Source: JBCCXL01 sp039191605
GTDB taxonomy: Bacteria; Acidobacteriota; Thermoanaerobaculia; Multivoradales; JAHZIX01
Assembly: GCA_039191605.1 (NCBI GenBank)
Contig: JBCCXL010000008.1
Location: 186,001-250,000 of the forward strand
Length of the DNA: 64,000 nt
Direction: 5' to 3'
The notes beneath the pieces are model-generated. The model was not told the DNA's origin. It did not search any database and worked only from the letters and a program-made list of their open reading frames with translations. Below are positions 10,619 to 20,165 of this stretch, in pieces. A program made the position numbers and the translations under genes. The number at the start of each line of letters is the position of its first letter. The first letter of the stretch is position 1.

Positions 10619-11665
10619 ATGGGAAAGGAAAAGAGCTTTAGGAGCACCGGTGCTGCGGTCTCCATCGGTGGGGATTGGCGACTGGTGGCGGATGTTGGCG
10701 GCACTCGATCCCGCTTCGCTCTGGTGGACGAGGCCGGGGGTCTCGCGCACGCTCTCTCGCTGGCCAACGCCGACTATTCCGGGCTCGGGGAGGCGGCGGA
10801 GGCCTATTTGCGGGAAGTCGCCCCTTCCCCCGCGCCGCGCCGCGCTGCCTTCGCGGTAGCGACCCCCATCACCGGTGATCGGGTTCGTCTCACCAATCGG
10901 GAGTGGTCCTTCTCGACCCGCCAGCTCCAGCGGCGACTGGGGCTGGATCACCTCACCGTGATCAACGACTTCACGGCCCTGGCGCTGGCCCTTCCCTACC
11001 TAGGGGCGGAGCACCTGCGCAGCCTGCATTCGGCGACGGGGGACCCGTCGGCTCCGCGGGTGATCCTCGGCCCCGGGACGGGACTGGGAGTTTCGGCGCT
11101 GATTCCCGGGGATGATGGCGAGGAACCAACCCCGGTGGCGACGGAGGGCGGACATCGGGACTTCGCCGCCATCACCGAGCGGGAATGGGCGGTGCATCAG
11201 GTGTTGGCGAGACGCTTCGGGCGAGTCTCGGTGGAGCGGGTGGTTTCGGGGACCGGCATGGTGTACCTCTATCAGGCCCTGTGCGAGATCGACGGGGAGG
11301 CGGCGGTAGCGGATGACGCGGCGGCGGTGGTGGCGGTCAGCGACCGGGATGCCAGGGCTCGCGAAACCCTGAGAATCTTTGCCGCTCAATTGGGGGCCTT
11401 CGCCGGGGATCTCGCCCTGACCCTGGGCGCCCGCGGCGGCGTGTACCTGGCCGGCGGCGTGATTCCCCGCCTCGGAGAGCGCTTCGAGCTTGCCCTCTTC
11501 CTGCAGCGCTACCTAGCGAAGGGGCGATTCCGCTCCTACGTGGAATCGATCCCCGTCGCCCTGGTGACCCATTCCTGGCCGGCTCTGGCCGGCCTCGCCG
11601 CCAGCCCTCGGGTCTGGCGCGCGGCCGCTGGCGCCGACGGCGGCGGCAATGGGGCCACAGGCTGA
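10619..11665 (+). CDS. glk: Glucokinase
   Basis: This enzyme phosphorylates glucose to glucose-6-phosphate with ATP. The 348-residue chain carries the Glk-family blocks in order: phosphate loop ADVGGTRSRFAL, TVINDFTALALALPYL with the catalytic Asp, LGPGTGLGVSAL, EGGHRDFA, VSGTGMVYLYQAL and GGVYLAGGVIPRL. The E. coli enzyme has about 320 residues, so the length fits. The ATG at 10619 is used; another ATG at 10574 adds 15 residues and cannot be excluded. It lies divergent from the kinase and just 20 bases before a small ORF that leads into the halogenase gene. Confidence 0.92.
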   Translation: MGKEKSFRSTGAAVSIGGDWRLVADVGGTRSRFALVDEAGGLAHALSLANADYSGLGEAAEAYLREVAPSPAPRRAAFAVATPITGDRVRLTNREWSFSTRQLQRRLGLDHLTVINDFTALALALPYLGAEHLRSLHSATGDPSAPRVILGPGTGLGVSALIPGDDGEEPTPVATEGGHRDFAAITEREWAVHQVLARRFGRVSVERVVSGTGMVYLYQALCEIDGEAAVADDAAAVVAVSDRDARARETLRIFAAQLGAFAGDLALTLGARGGVYLAGGVIPRLGERFELALFLQRYLAKGRFRSYVESIPVALVTHSWPALAGLAASPRVWRAAAGADGGGNGATG

Positions 11666-11685
11666 GACGCTGAGGGAGTCTTTGG

Positions 11686-11760
11686 ATGAAGATCGAGGGG
11701 GAGACCTCAGCGGTGACGCCATCGCGTTGGCCGGTAGCGAGCTCAGGACGGGCTGAATGA
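11686..11760 (+). CDS. 24-codon ORF with one Trp, overlapping the halogenase start
   Basis: A GAGGGAG Shine-Dalgarno at 11672-11678 sits seven bases before the ATG, and the stop overlaps the next gene's start as ATGA. No earlier in-frame start is possible because a stop lies at 11671-11673. The peptide begins MKIEGET, has a single Trp at residue 15 within PSRWPV, and ends SSGRAE. It may only serve translational coupling. Because the neighbour is a Trp-halogenase-family enzyme with a leader-binding domain, it could also be a minimal substrate or leader peptide. No known family matches. Confidence 0.45.
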   Translation: MKIEGETSAVTPSRWPVASSGRAE

Positions 11761-14375
11761 CGGATCCGAGACGAAGCTGGATTCCGCGGCGTCGCCCTGG
11801 GGTGAGGGTGGTAGGGGAGAGGGCTGGTGGGGCGCTGGTCACCGTGGAGGGACGGGTGCGCTCCCTAGCGCTGCTGAGAGCCGACCAGCTGGAAGCGCTC
11901 CTCGCCGCCTGCGACGGTCGTCGCGATGCGGCGGCGGTAGCGCGAGAGCTGGAGGGCTCACGGCGAGAGGAGACGGTTCGGGAGAAGCCCGGCGGCGACC
12001 CTCCCGCCTCTTCGCCGAGGAACTCCCCCGGGCTGGAGAACTCTCCTCGGCGAGAGAGCCCGTCCGCGTTGGAGCATGCCGTTCTGGAGGCCCTGGAGGC
12101 TCTCGATGGCCTGGTGCTGGACTGGCCGTCCATCGAGCCTGGGGGCTTAGGGCCGGTGGCGGTGTGGGGAAGCGGAGAGGGGAAGGTGGCTCGGGAGGTG
12201 GTGGAAGCGCTGCGCAGCGCCCAGGTCCTGGCGCCTCGGCGGCTGCTGATGGAGTCGCAAGGGGTGCCTTCGGTACCCCGGGATGCGTCCTTGGTGGTGC
12301 TGGCTCCAGACCAGGCGTCCTATCGCTGGCTCACCCAATTAGCTTCGGCGGTGGAGGCCGCTGCCCTGCCTTGCCTGCCGGTGAGCTGTGAGGCGGGGGC
12401 GCTTTGGGTGGGGCCCTTGCTGCTGCCGCGGCGTTTGCGGATGGTGGGCGGTGAGCAATCGGTTCAGGGGGAAGCTCCCCTCAAGGCGAGCCGGCGTCTG
12501 CTCTTTGCGCCGGGAGCCTCCGCCGAGCTGCGGGAGCATTGGTGGCACCATGGCGGGAGCGAGGTGCCGGGAGCGGAGCTCGAGCTCGCCCTGCGCCGCG
12601 CCGCGGTGGCGGCCGCGAGGGAAGCCCGCCGGGTGCTTTCGGGGCGACGACCGAAGCAGGCGGATTCAGTGCTGCGAGTGCAGGCGGACGGATCGGTGGG
12701 GGCATCCCCCCTGGCGCCGCCGACGGAGCCCATCGATGGACGGTGGCAGTCGGTGGCGGACGGAGTCGTAGCGGATTGGAGCTTTCCTGAACCGCGTCCG
12801 CGGCGGTGGGCCAGGGGAGGGCCGCGTCGGGTCGGCATCCTCGGCGGCGGCACCGCGGGCTACCTGGCGGCCCTCGCTCTGCGGCGCAAACTGCCGGCGG
12901 TGGAGGTCACCCTGCTGGAGTCTCCAGAGATCCCGGTGATCGGAGTTGGGGAGGCTACGACCCCGCTGCTGCCGGCCTTTCTCCACGGCACTCTCGGCAT
13001 CGATCCGGTGGATTTTTGGCGTCGGGTACAGCCCACGCCGAAATTGGGGATTCGCTTTGTTTGGGGACCTGAGGAGGGCCCGGAATCCTTTTCCTATCCC
13101 TTTGTCCGCGGGGCTCTGGTGGAATCCTGGGCTCATCGCGGCGACCTGGAATCGGCGAGCCTGCCGGCGCTGCTGATGGCCGCTGGCCGCATGCCCGTGA
13201 TGGAGACCGGGGGGCGCCTCGGCCTGTTGCCGCACCCCTGGGCCTACCACCTGGAGAATCGTCGCTTCGTCGCCTTTCTTCGAGATGCGGCCCTCGCCGC
13301 CGGGGTGCGGCGGCGGGAGGTGACGGTCTCCGCGGCGCTGCCTCGCGTCGACGGCACGGGCCTCGATCATCTGCGGCTGCAGGATGGATCCAGGGCGAGC
13401 TTCGATCTCTACCTCGACTGCACCGGCTTCCGGTCGCTGCTGCTGGGAGAGGCTTTGGACGAGCCTTTCCTCGACTTTCGCTCCAGCCTCTTCACCGATG
13501 CCGCCTGGGTGGCTGCGGTGGAGCGTGCCCCCGGGGCGCCGCCGGTGCCCTACACCGAGGCGGAGACCTGGGATGCGGGCTGGTGCTGGAATACCCCCAC
13601 CCGGGAGGATGACCACCGAGGCTACGTATTTTCGCGGAGCTTCCTCGAGCCGGAAGCCGCCCTGGCAGAGATGCATCGCCGTCTGCCGGGTTTGGGGGAG
13701 GTCCGATTGGTGACCTTCGCGCCAGGGCGCCGCGCCAACTTCTGGCGCGGCAACGTCGCGGCCCTGGGCAACGCCTACGGCTTCGTCGAGCCCCTCGAGT
13801 CCACCGCGCTGCACATGCTGGTGGTTTCCATTCAGCTGCTGATTCGCCACTGGCCTGGAGAAGAGGGAGTGGAAGGGGATGGTCTTTCGGTGTCCGCAAA
13901 CCAGCAGACGGCAAACCAGCGGCAGGCGAACGCTTTTCTGGGTCAGTTCTGGGATGACCTGCGGGGCTTCCTCGCCCTCCACTTTCGATTCAACCGGCGG
14001 TTGGATACAGCCTTTTGGCGCGCCTGTCGGGAGGAGGTGGATCTCGCCGGGGCCGAAGAGTCGGTGGCCCTCTTTCAGCAGCGAGGGCCCCTGGCCTACA
14101 GCCCCCACACTCTGCGCTTCGACTCGCTGTGGGGAGATTACGGCCGCGACGTCCTGCTGCTGGGCCAGGGAGTTCCGTGCCCGCTGCCGGCGCCGAGAAT
14201 GGATGCAGCGACCTTCCGGCGCCGGCTGGCGGCGGCGCAGCGATGGATGGGGCGATGCCTGCCGGTGGAGCAAGGGCTCCAGAGGTTGGAGAACGAGCCG
14301 GCAGCCCTGCGGCGCTGGGCCCGCTCTGCTCCCTGGCTGCAGGACGGAGCGGTGGGCGGCGGCCCCCATTGGTGA
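11757..14375 (+). CDS. TOMM leader-binding/E1-like region fused to tryptophan-halogenase-type flavoprotein
   Basis: Residues about 10-240 resemble TOMM precursor leader-binding (RRE/E1-like cyclodehydratase) proteins: RPGVRVV near the start, a winged-helix-like block around LRADQLEALLAACDGRRDAA, then VAVWGSGEG and LPVSCEAGALWVGPLLLP. Residues about 358-850 are a flavin-dependent halogenase. FAD loop GGGTAG is at 363-368, followed by VIGVGEATTP. Lys429 in PTPKLGIRF aligns with the catalytic lysine, WCWNTP at 609-614 stands where the family has WxWxIP, and GNAYGFVEPLESTALH is the C-terminal FAD block. The Ile-to-Thr change in WxWxIP is unusual. The 872 residues compare with about 510-540 for a free halogenase. 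Halogenation of a ribosomal peptide is inferred. Confidence 0.8.
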   Translation: MTDPRRSWIPRRRPGVRVVGERAGGALVTVEGRVRSLALLRADQLEALLAACDGRRDAAAVARELEGSRREETVREKPGGDPPASSPRNSPGLENSPRRESPSALEHAVLEALEALDGLVLDWPSIEPGGLGPVAVWGSGEGKVAREVVEALRSAQVLAPRRLLMESQGVPSVPRDASLVVLAPDQASYRWLTQLASAVEAAALPCLPVSCEAGALWVGPLLLPRRLRMVGGEQSVQGEAPLKASRRLLFAPGASAELREHWWHHGGSEVPGAELELALRRAAVAAAREARRVLSGRRPKQADSVLRVQADGSVGASPLAPPTEPIDGRWQSVADGVVADWSFPEPRPRRWARGGPRRVGILGGGTAGYLAALALRRKLPAVEVTLLESPEIPVIGVGEATTPLLPAFLHGTLGIDPVDFWRRVQPTPKLGIRFVWGPEEGPESFSYPFVRGALVESWAHRGDLESASLPALLMAAGRMPVMETGGRLGLLPHPWAYHLENRRFVAFLRDAALAAGVRRREVTVSAALPRVDGTGLDHLRLQDGSRASFDLYLDCTGFRSLLLGEALDEPFLDFRSSLFTDAAWVAAVERAPGAPPVPYTEAETWDAGWCWNTPTREDDHRGYVFSRSFLEPEAALAEMHRRLPGLGEVRLVTFAPGRRANFWRGNVAALGNAYGFVEPLESTALHMLVVSIQLLIRHWPGEEGVEGDGLSVSANQQTANQRQANAFLGQFWDDLRGFLALHFRFNRRLDTAFWRACREEVDLAGAEESVALFQQRGPLAYSPHTLRFDSLWGDYGRDVLLLGQGVPCPLPAPRMDAATFRRRLAAAQRWMGRCLPVEQGLQRLENEPAALRRWARSAPWLQDGAVGGGPHW

Positions 14376-14552
14376 TCCCAGCTCCATCTCTTCGGGAGCC
14401 TCGCCGGAGGAAACACCAGCCAGTCCCGCGCCGTATCTCGTTTCAGAGCCCGGTCGAGGGGGCCGAGGCTCGATAGCGGACTCCATGGCGCGACTAGCCG
14501 ATAAGCCGCCGCTAGGCCGCCAACAGCTGATAGAGAACCCTGAGGAGATCGC

Positions 14553-15452
14553 ATGGCCGCCTCCATCCCGGACCCATTGATTCTCGAGCTGCGAGAGCGA
14601 ATCGACAACGGAGATGCCGAGGCCCTCGCGGGATGGCTGGAAGAGCGTCGGGAGGCAAGCCCCGATCTCGTCCGGCAGGCGATTCCCTGGGGTCCGGTAG
14701 GAGTCGAGGGCGGCGAGCAGCAGGATCCGCACTTGAGCGATCCGCTGCATTACGTCAGTGATGCCGTCTTCCATCGTCTCTTCCGCGGCGATGATCCCGC
14801 AGCGGTGGCGCGGGTGCTGGTGAAGGCCGGGGCCCTGATCGAGGGTGCGGGAGGACGGGAGACGCCCCTCCACGGAGCCGCGAGCCTGGGGCAGGCGGGC
14901 GTTGCGGAGGTCCTGCTGGACGCCGGAGCTGATCTCGAAGCCCGCGCTCAATACCCCGGAGTGCCCCACGGCACGCCGCTAGGTTTTGCCGTGGAATTCG
15001 GCATGGTGGCGGTGGCCGATCTCCTCGTCGCCCGCGGCGCCTGGCGCGGATCGCTGCGGCTGGCGGCCGGCACCGGAGATCTGGAGTCGGTGGAGGAGCT
15101 CTGGGGACAGCGAGGATCGGAGGAGCCCGAGGTGCTGGACGCCTTCCGCTGCGCGGTGGTGGGGGAGCGCCTGGAGGTGATGAGCTACTTTCTACAGCGC
15201 GGGGTGGATCTGCACTCCTTGGTGCGCAACTCGACGGTGCTCCACTGGGCGGCGTGGGAAGGCAAGGCGGAGTCCGCCCAATGGCTGCTCTCCCGCGACG
15301 CCGCGCGCCGGGACCCAGAGCACGATTCGACCCCCGGGGGCTGGGCCCTCTATCGCTCCGAGCGACTGGGGGCCGGCTGGGGGCACGCTCGCACCGTCGC
15401 GGTGCTGGCCCGCGCGGAGCTCGAGGCGCGTCAGCTCGGCGACCCTGACTGA
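14553..15452 (+). CDS. Ankyrin-repeat protein
   Basis: This 299-residue soluble protein is built of ankyrin units. Clear ones are ETPLHGAASLGQAGVAEVLL, GTPLGFAVEFGMVAVADLLV and STVLHWAAWEGKAESAQWLL; more diverged units lie between. GAGGAG precedes the ATG by six bases. It follows the halogenase after 177 bases on the same strand and may belong to the same transcript. Ankyrin domains mediate protein-protein binding; no enzymatic motif is present, and a role in the halogenase pathway would be a guess. Confidence 0.8.
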   Translation: MAASIPDPLILELRERIDNGDAEALAGWLEERREASPDLVRQAIPWGPVGVEGGEQQDPHLSDPLHYVSDAVFHRLFRGDDPAAVARVLVKAGALIEGAGGRETPLHGAASLGQAGVAEVLLDAGADLEARAQYPGVPHGTPLGFAVEFGMVAVADLLVARGAWRGSLRLAAGTGDLESVEELWGQRGSEEPEVLDAFRCAVVGERLEVMSYFLQRGVDLHSLVRNSTVLHWAAWEGKAESAQWLLSRDAARRDPEHDSTPGGWALYRSERLGAGWGHARTVAVLARAELEARQLGDPD

Positions 15453-15616
15453 CGACGGGGCGGATGGGGGCGGTGGTTGGATCGTGTGGAGTCTGGCTGA
15501 GATCGGATCTCGCTAGGACCGTATCTTGCTGGGGTTGGAGAGGGCCCCTCTGTTATGCTCTCGCCGCTCATCACGCCCAGGCTCTATCCCTTCCTTCCCC
15601 GACCTAGGAATTGCTT

Positions 15617-16903
15617 ATGACCGTCGAAGTCTTCTCCGAGATCGGACGCCTCCGTAGCGTGCTCGTGCACCGTCCCGGCCGGGCGATCGACTACATGACG
15701 CCTTCGATGATGGAGCGCCTTCTCTTCGACGACATTCTCGACGGCCAGCTGGCGCGGGGAGAGCACGATCGTTTCCGGCTGGTGCTGGAGAAGGCCGGCA
15801 TCGAGGTGCTGGATCCGGAAGACCTCGCTGCGGATGTCCTCGCAGAGGACAGCGTGCGGCAGTGGGCCCTGGATCAGCTGGAATATGCGGTGTGTTCCTG
15901 GGATAGCTCGTTATTGCCGCGAGAGAGGCTGGCGGATCTAGAGCCAGCAGAGCTGGCCGCGGTGCTGATCCGCGGGGTTCGTACCGAAGGCTACCCCTTG
16001 GTCAACGGGGAGCGGCGCCTCTTCTCCCTCGGCCCCCTGCCGAATTATTTCTTCCAGCGGGATCCCCAATTTGTCCTCGGTCGCCACGTGGTGCTCTCGG
16101 CGATGGCTACCGGTGCCCGGGAGCGGGAGCCTCTCCTCTCGGAGCTGATCTTCCGCCACCATCCGGCCCTCGCAGGGCACGGCGGTCTGATTCCTATGGA
16201 GACCCGCGACGCCGACGACGGGCGTGAAGAAGATTTTCCGGCACCGGAGATCGAGGGTGGGGATGTGCTGGTAGCGGACGAGGAAGTTCTGCTGGTGGGA
16301 GTCAGCCAGCGCACCAACATGCAGGGAGCGGAGCGGCTGGCGAGCGCCCTTCGCGCCAATGGCGCCCCCTTCAAATATCTGCTGATGGCTCTGCTGCCCC
16401 CACAGCGCTCCTACATGCATCTGGATACGGTCTTCACCTACGTCGACGAGCGCCAATGCCTGGCCTATTCCCCGGTCATCGAGGCGGGGGGGCCGGAGTC
16501 AGCGAGGGTGTACGAGGTGGATCTCACCCGCGAGGAGGTCTCCTTCACCCCCCGGGGCTCCCTGTCAGACGCTCTCGCACGCCTCGGCCGGGAGGTGGAG
16601 CTGATTGCCTGCGGCGGGCCCGACGACCGGCTTTATCAACAGCGGGAGCAGTGGACCGACGGCGCCAATAGCTTCACCCTGGAACCGGGGGTCATCACGC
16701 TCTACGTGCGCAACCGCCGAACCATCGAGGAGTTGGCGCGCCGCGGCTTCCGGGTGATCTCGGAGACCGAGGCGCTGGAAGACTCGGTGGAGATCCTCGG
16801 GCAGGGGCCGACGGTGGTCACCCTGGCCGCCAGCGAGCTATCTCGCGCCCGCGGCGGTCCCCATTGCATGACCATGCCGCTGCAGCGGGATCCGGTTCCC
16901 TGA
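15617..16903 (+). CDS. arcA: Arginine deiminase
   Basis: This enzyme hydrolyses arginine to citrulline and ammonia, the first step of the arginine deiminase pathway. It has 428 residues, slightly longer than typical. It shows the family blocks RSVLVHRPG near the N-terminus, YFQRDPQFVL, EIEGGDVL, the catalytic YMHLDTVFTYV with His268 and Asp270, and the nucleophilic Cys417 in GGPHCMTMPL. The ATG at 15617 has AGGA seven bases upstream; a TTG two codons earlier is less likely. Ornithine carbamoyltransferase lies downstream, which fits a catabolic pair. Carbamate kinase and an arginine/ornithine antiporter are not in the window. Confidence 0.95.
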   Translation: MTVEVFSEIGRLRSVLVHRPGRAIDYMTPSMMERLLFDDILDGQLARGEHDRFRLVLEKAGIEVLDPEDLAADVLAEDSVRQWALDQLEYAVCSWDSSLLPRERLADLEPAELAAVLIRGVRTEGYPLVNGERRLFSLGPLPNYFFQRDPQFVLGRHVVLSAMATGAREREPLLSELIFRHHPALAGHGGLIPMETRDADDGREEDFPAPEIEGGDVLVADEEVLLVGVSQRTNMQGAERLASALRANGAPFKYLLMALLPPQRSYMHLDTVFTYVDERQCLAYSPVIEAGGPESARVYEVDLTREEVSFTPRGSLSDALARLGREVELIACGGPDDRLYQQREQWTDGANSFTLEPGVITLYVRNRRTIEELARRGFRVISETEALEDSVEILGQGPTVVTLAASELSRARGGPHCMTMPLQRDPVP

Positions 16904-16944
16904 GTCTCGCTTCCGCTCACTGATTTCTGCTTCGATTTGAGCTA

Positions 16945-16967
16945 GCTGGCGGTGTGCCACCGCCAGC
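16945..16967 (+). terminator. 9-bp hairpin after arcA (weak terminator or processing element)
   Basis: GCTGGCGGT and ACCGCCAGC form a perfect stem around a GTGCC loop in the 312-base gap between arcA and the carbamoyltransferase gene. No T-run follows, so Rho-independent termination is doubtful. The remainder of the gap shows no convincing gene; an in-frame N-terminal extension of the next gene through it has no family similarity. Confidence 0.4.
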
Positions 16968-17215
16968 CCGGCGCTCTCGCGCCGAAACGCTCTAGCGCTA
17001 GGTTCTCTGATTTCGCCAAAGCCCTTCGGGCTCCCGTCTCACGCTTCCTCGCCTCGTGCTTTCCGGTCTCGTCACTCTTCGGTCAACCTTCTAGACCGTC
17101 TCGAGCATTTTGGCTTCCGCCTCGCTTTTCGACCCGCTTGCCGCGGATCCGTGCCTCAGGGTGCGCTGAATTCCGCCCTCTCCCTACAACCCATCGTTTT
17201 CGAGGACACCTGGCC

Positions 17216-18180
<965 letters not shown>

Positions 18181-18184
<4 letters not shown>

Positions 18185-18236
18185 TTCTCGGGTCCTGATT
18201 CTCACTCTCTGATCCTCGCGGCCTGATCCTTTCAGT
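18181..18236 (+). repeat. Four-copy 14-bp tandem array beginning in a stop codon
   Basis: Units start at 18181, 18195, 18209 and 18223. Each begins CTGATTCTC or CTGATCCT, and the last five or six bases vary. The first unit contains the TGA of the carbamoyltransferase gene. The period is exactly 14 bases. Confidence 0.85.
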
Positions 18237-18324
18237 GTCGAAGACCGCGGGCTTGGTCTTCCGCCTCGGGGAGCCGCGGTAAGATGGCGGGATCCATGAG
18301 ATCCCGCCCCTTGAGCCCCCAACC

Positions 18325-20103
18325 GTGAGCACCCCATCTGAGCCCTCCCAAGCCGTCGTCCAGCTGGCTACCCACCTGGACGGCGCGCTGACTCACTTTC
18401 CCCTCACCGGGCGGGAGATCCGCCTCGGTCGGGCGGTAGATAACGACATCGTGCTGGGAGACTTCTCTGTCTCCCGGTATCACGCCGTGTTGCGGCGGGA
18501 GCGCGGTCGCGGCGAAGGCGGTGGTGCCGGGGGCTGGGTGCTCTATGACCTGATGAGCACCAACGGCGTGGTGGTCAACGGGGAGCGGGTGCGGGAATAC
18601 CCTCTACAGCAGGGCGATGAGCTCGAGGTGGGGATCTTTACCCTCGCGGTGGAGCTCTCGGAGCAGATGGAGTCGGTGCTGGCCGAGCCCGAAGAGGAGC
18701 CGGTGCTGCTGGCGACTCCGGTGGAGGGGGAAGACGAGCTGACCCGCCAGCAGGAGCTCTCCAAGGTGGCGGTGGTGAGGCCGCTGTCCCAATTCACCGC
18801 GGAATACGGCCTGGCGGCGCAGCTGGACGCCACCCACGGCGAAGGCCCCGGGGACGATGAGCCGACGGTGCGCACCATAGTGCCGCCGAGCGCTGCAGAG
18901 CAGCGGGCCGAGGCTCCGCCCCGGGATGCGGCCTTCGCGGCGCGGGCGGTAGGCTATCTCGCCCGCCTGGCGCGGGTTCTGATCGCCGCCGAGTCGGTGG
19001 ACGCCGTGCTGCGCAAGGTGATGGATATCGCCTTTGAGGCGCTGCCGGTGGATCGGGGCTTCATTCTGCTGAAGGATGACGACGGCACCCTGCGCTGCCG
19101 CCTCGCTCGGGAGGGGGACGAGGTAGAGGTGCTGCCCCAGGGCCCGGTGCCGGTTTCGCGCACCATCATGCGCACGGTGATCGAGGATCGGGTCGCCCTG
19201 TTGACCTACGATGCCCAGAGCGACGCCCGCCTGATGAGCGGGGACTCGATTCGGCTGCACCAAATCCGCTCGGCTCTGTGTGCGCCTCTGTGGTCCGGGG
19301 AACGGATCATCGGAGTGCTGCAGGTGGACTCGAAGAACCTCGCGGCGCGCCTCTCCCAGCGGGATTTGGACCTGCTGACCACCGTATCGAATTACGCGGC
19401 GGTGGCGGTGGAGCGGGTGCGCTACGAAGAACGGGCGCTGCGGGAGAAGGAATTGCGTTCCCGGCTAGAGCGCTATCACTCCCCAGGAGTCATCGAAGAC
19501 GTTTTGGCCCGGGAGAGCGCCCCGGATTCCTCCCTCGGCCGCTTGCGCAAGGCGGAGGTGTCGGTGCTCTTTGCCGACCTCGTGGGCTTCACCAGCCTCT
19601 CGGAGCAGCTCGCTCCGGAAGAGGTGGCGGGGCTCTTGGAGAGCTTCTTTACCGACGCGGTAGAAGCGATCTTCGAAGCTGGGGGAACCTTGGATAAATT
19701 CATCGGCGATTGCGTGATGGCCTTCTTTGGCGCCCCGATGGCGCAGCCCGATCACGCTCAGCGGGCGGTGAGCGCGGCGCGCTCGATTCTGCGGGCGGTG
19801 GATCGCCACAATCGCCACCGCGGCAGCAGCGGCAAGCCGGAGATGGCGGCCCGCATCGCGATCAATTCCGGACCGGTGGTGGTGGGGGACATCGGCAGCA
19901 ATCGCCGCGTCGACTACACCGTGTTGGGCAACACCGTGAACGTGGCCGCTCGCCTCGAATCCTCCGTCGCTCGCCCCGGGGATGTGGTGCTCGGCAGCGC
20001 CACTCGGGCGGTGCTGGGGCAGGAGGTGGTCACGGAAGCCCTCGGTGAGTTCCAGCTCAAGGGTTTGAGTCGACCCATCGACGCCTTTCGCCTGAAGCTT
20101 TGA
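18325..20103 (+). CDS. FHA-GAF-class III adenylate/guanylate cyclase
   Basis: This 592-residue cytoplasmic signalling protein has three modules. An FHA phosphothreonine-binding domain spans about 15-115 (IRLGRAVDNDIVLGDFSVSR, then STNGVVVNG). A GAF domain lies at about 205-365 (VDRGFILLKDDDG to LLTTVSNYAAVAVERV). A class III nucleotide cyclase follows at about 405-580 (VSVLFADLVGFTSLSEQL with the metal Asp, KFIGDCVMAFFGAP, GPVVVGDIGS, DYTVLGNTVNVAARLE). The product could be cAMP or cGMP. The FHA domain suggests input from a Ser/Thr kinase such as the one at 6.7-10.4 kb, which is an inference. The GTG start has only a weak ribosome-binding site. The next gene begins within a repeat array that starts at this gene's stop. 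Confidence 0.92.
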   Translation: MSTPSEPSQAVVQLATHLDGALTHFPLTGREIRLGRAVDNDIVLGDFSVSRYHAVLRRERGRGEGGGAGGWVLYDLMSTNGVVVNGERVREYPLQQGDELEVGIFTLAVELSEQMESVLAEPEEEPVLLATPVEGEDELTRQQELSKVAVVRPLSQFTAEYGLAAQLDATHGEGPGDDEPTVRTIVPPSAAEQRAEAPPRDAAFAARAVGYLARLARVLIAAESVDAVLRKVMDIAFEALPVDRGFILLKDDDGTLRCRLAREGDEVEVLPQGPVPVSRTIMRTVIEDRVALLTYDAQSDARLMSGDSIRLHQIRSALCAPLWSGERIIGVLQVDSKNLAARLSQRDLDLLTTVSNYAAVAVERVRYEERALREKELRSRLERYHSPGVIEDVLARESAPDSSLGRLRKAEVSVLFADLVGFTSLSEQLAPEEVAGLLESFFTDAVEAIFEAGGTLDKFIGDCVMAFFGAPMAQPDHAQRAVSAARSILRAVDRHNRHRGSSGKPEMAARIAINSGPVVVGDIGSNRRVDYTVLGNTVNVAARLESSVARPGDVVLGSATRAVLGQEVVTEALGEFQLKGLSRPIDAFRLKL

Positions 20104-20165
20104 GCTCGCTGTTACTTTGAGTGCAGTGAAACTTTGAGCGCACTGAGACTATGAGCGCATTGGCC
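20098..20165 (+). repeat. Four-copy 17-bp tandem array from one stop codon to the next start codon
   Basis: Units at 20098, 20115, 20132 and 20149 begin CTTTGAG (CTATGAG in the last). The first carries the cyclase TGA; the last supplies the ATG at 20151 of the following gene through a single T-to-A change at the third base. Confidence 0.9.

Noticed and set aside
14485..14580. 31-codon ORF after the halogenase with one Trp, a possible alternative precursor
   Set aside because: It has no ribosome-binding site, overlaps the ankyrin gene start in another frame and shows no leader/core division.
12666..14969. 767-codon minus-strand frame opposite the halogenase
   Set aside because: It is the antisense shadow of a G+C-rich gene; composition is rich in Arg, Gly and His without domain signals, while the plus strand carries clear motifs.
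16952..17215. 88-residue N-terminal extension of the ornithine carbamoyltransferase
   Set aside because: The extension starts in the hairpin, has no similarity to the family, and the ATG at 17216 gives the expected length with a ribosome-binding site.
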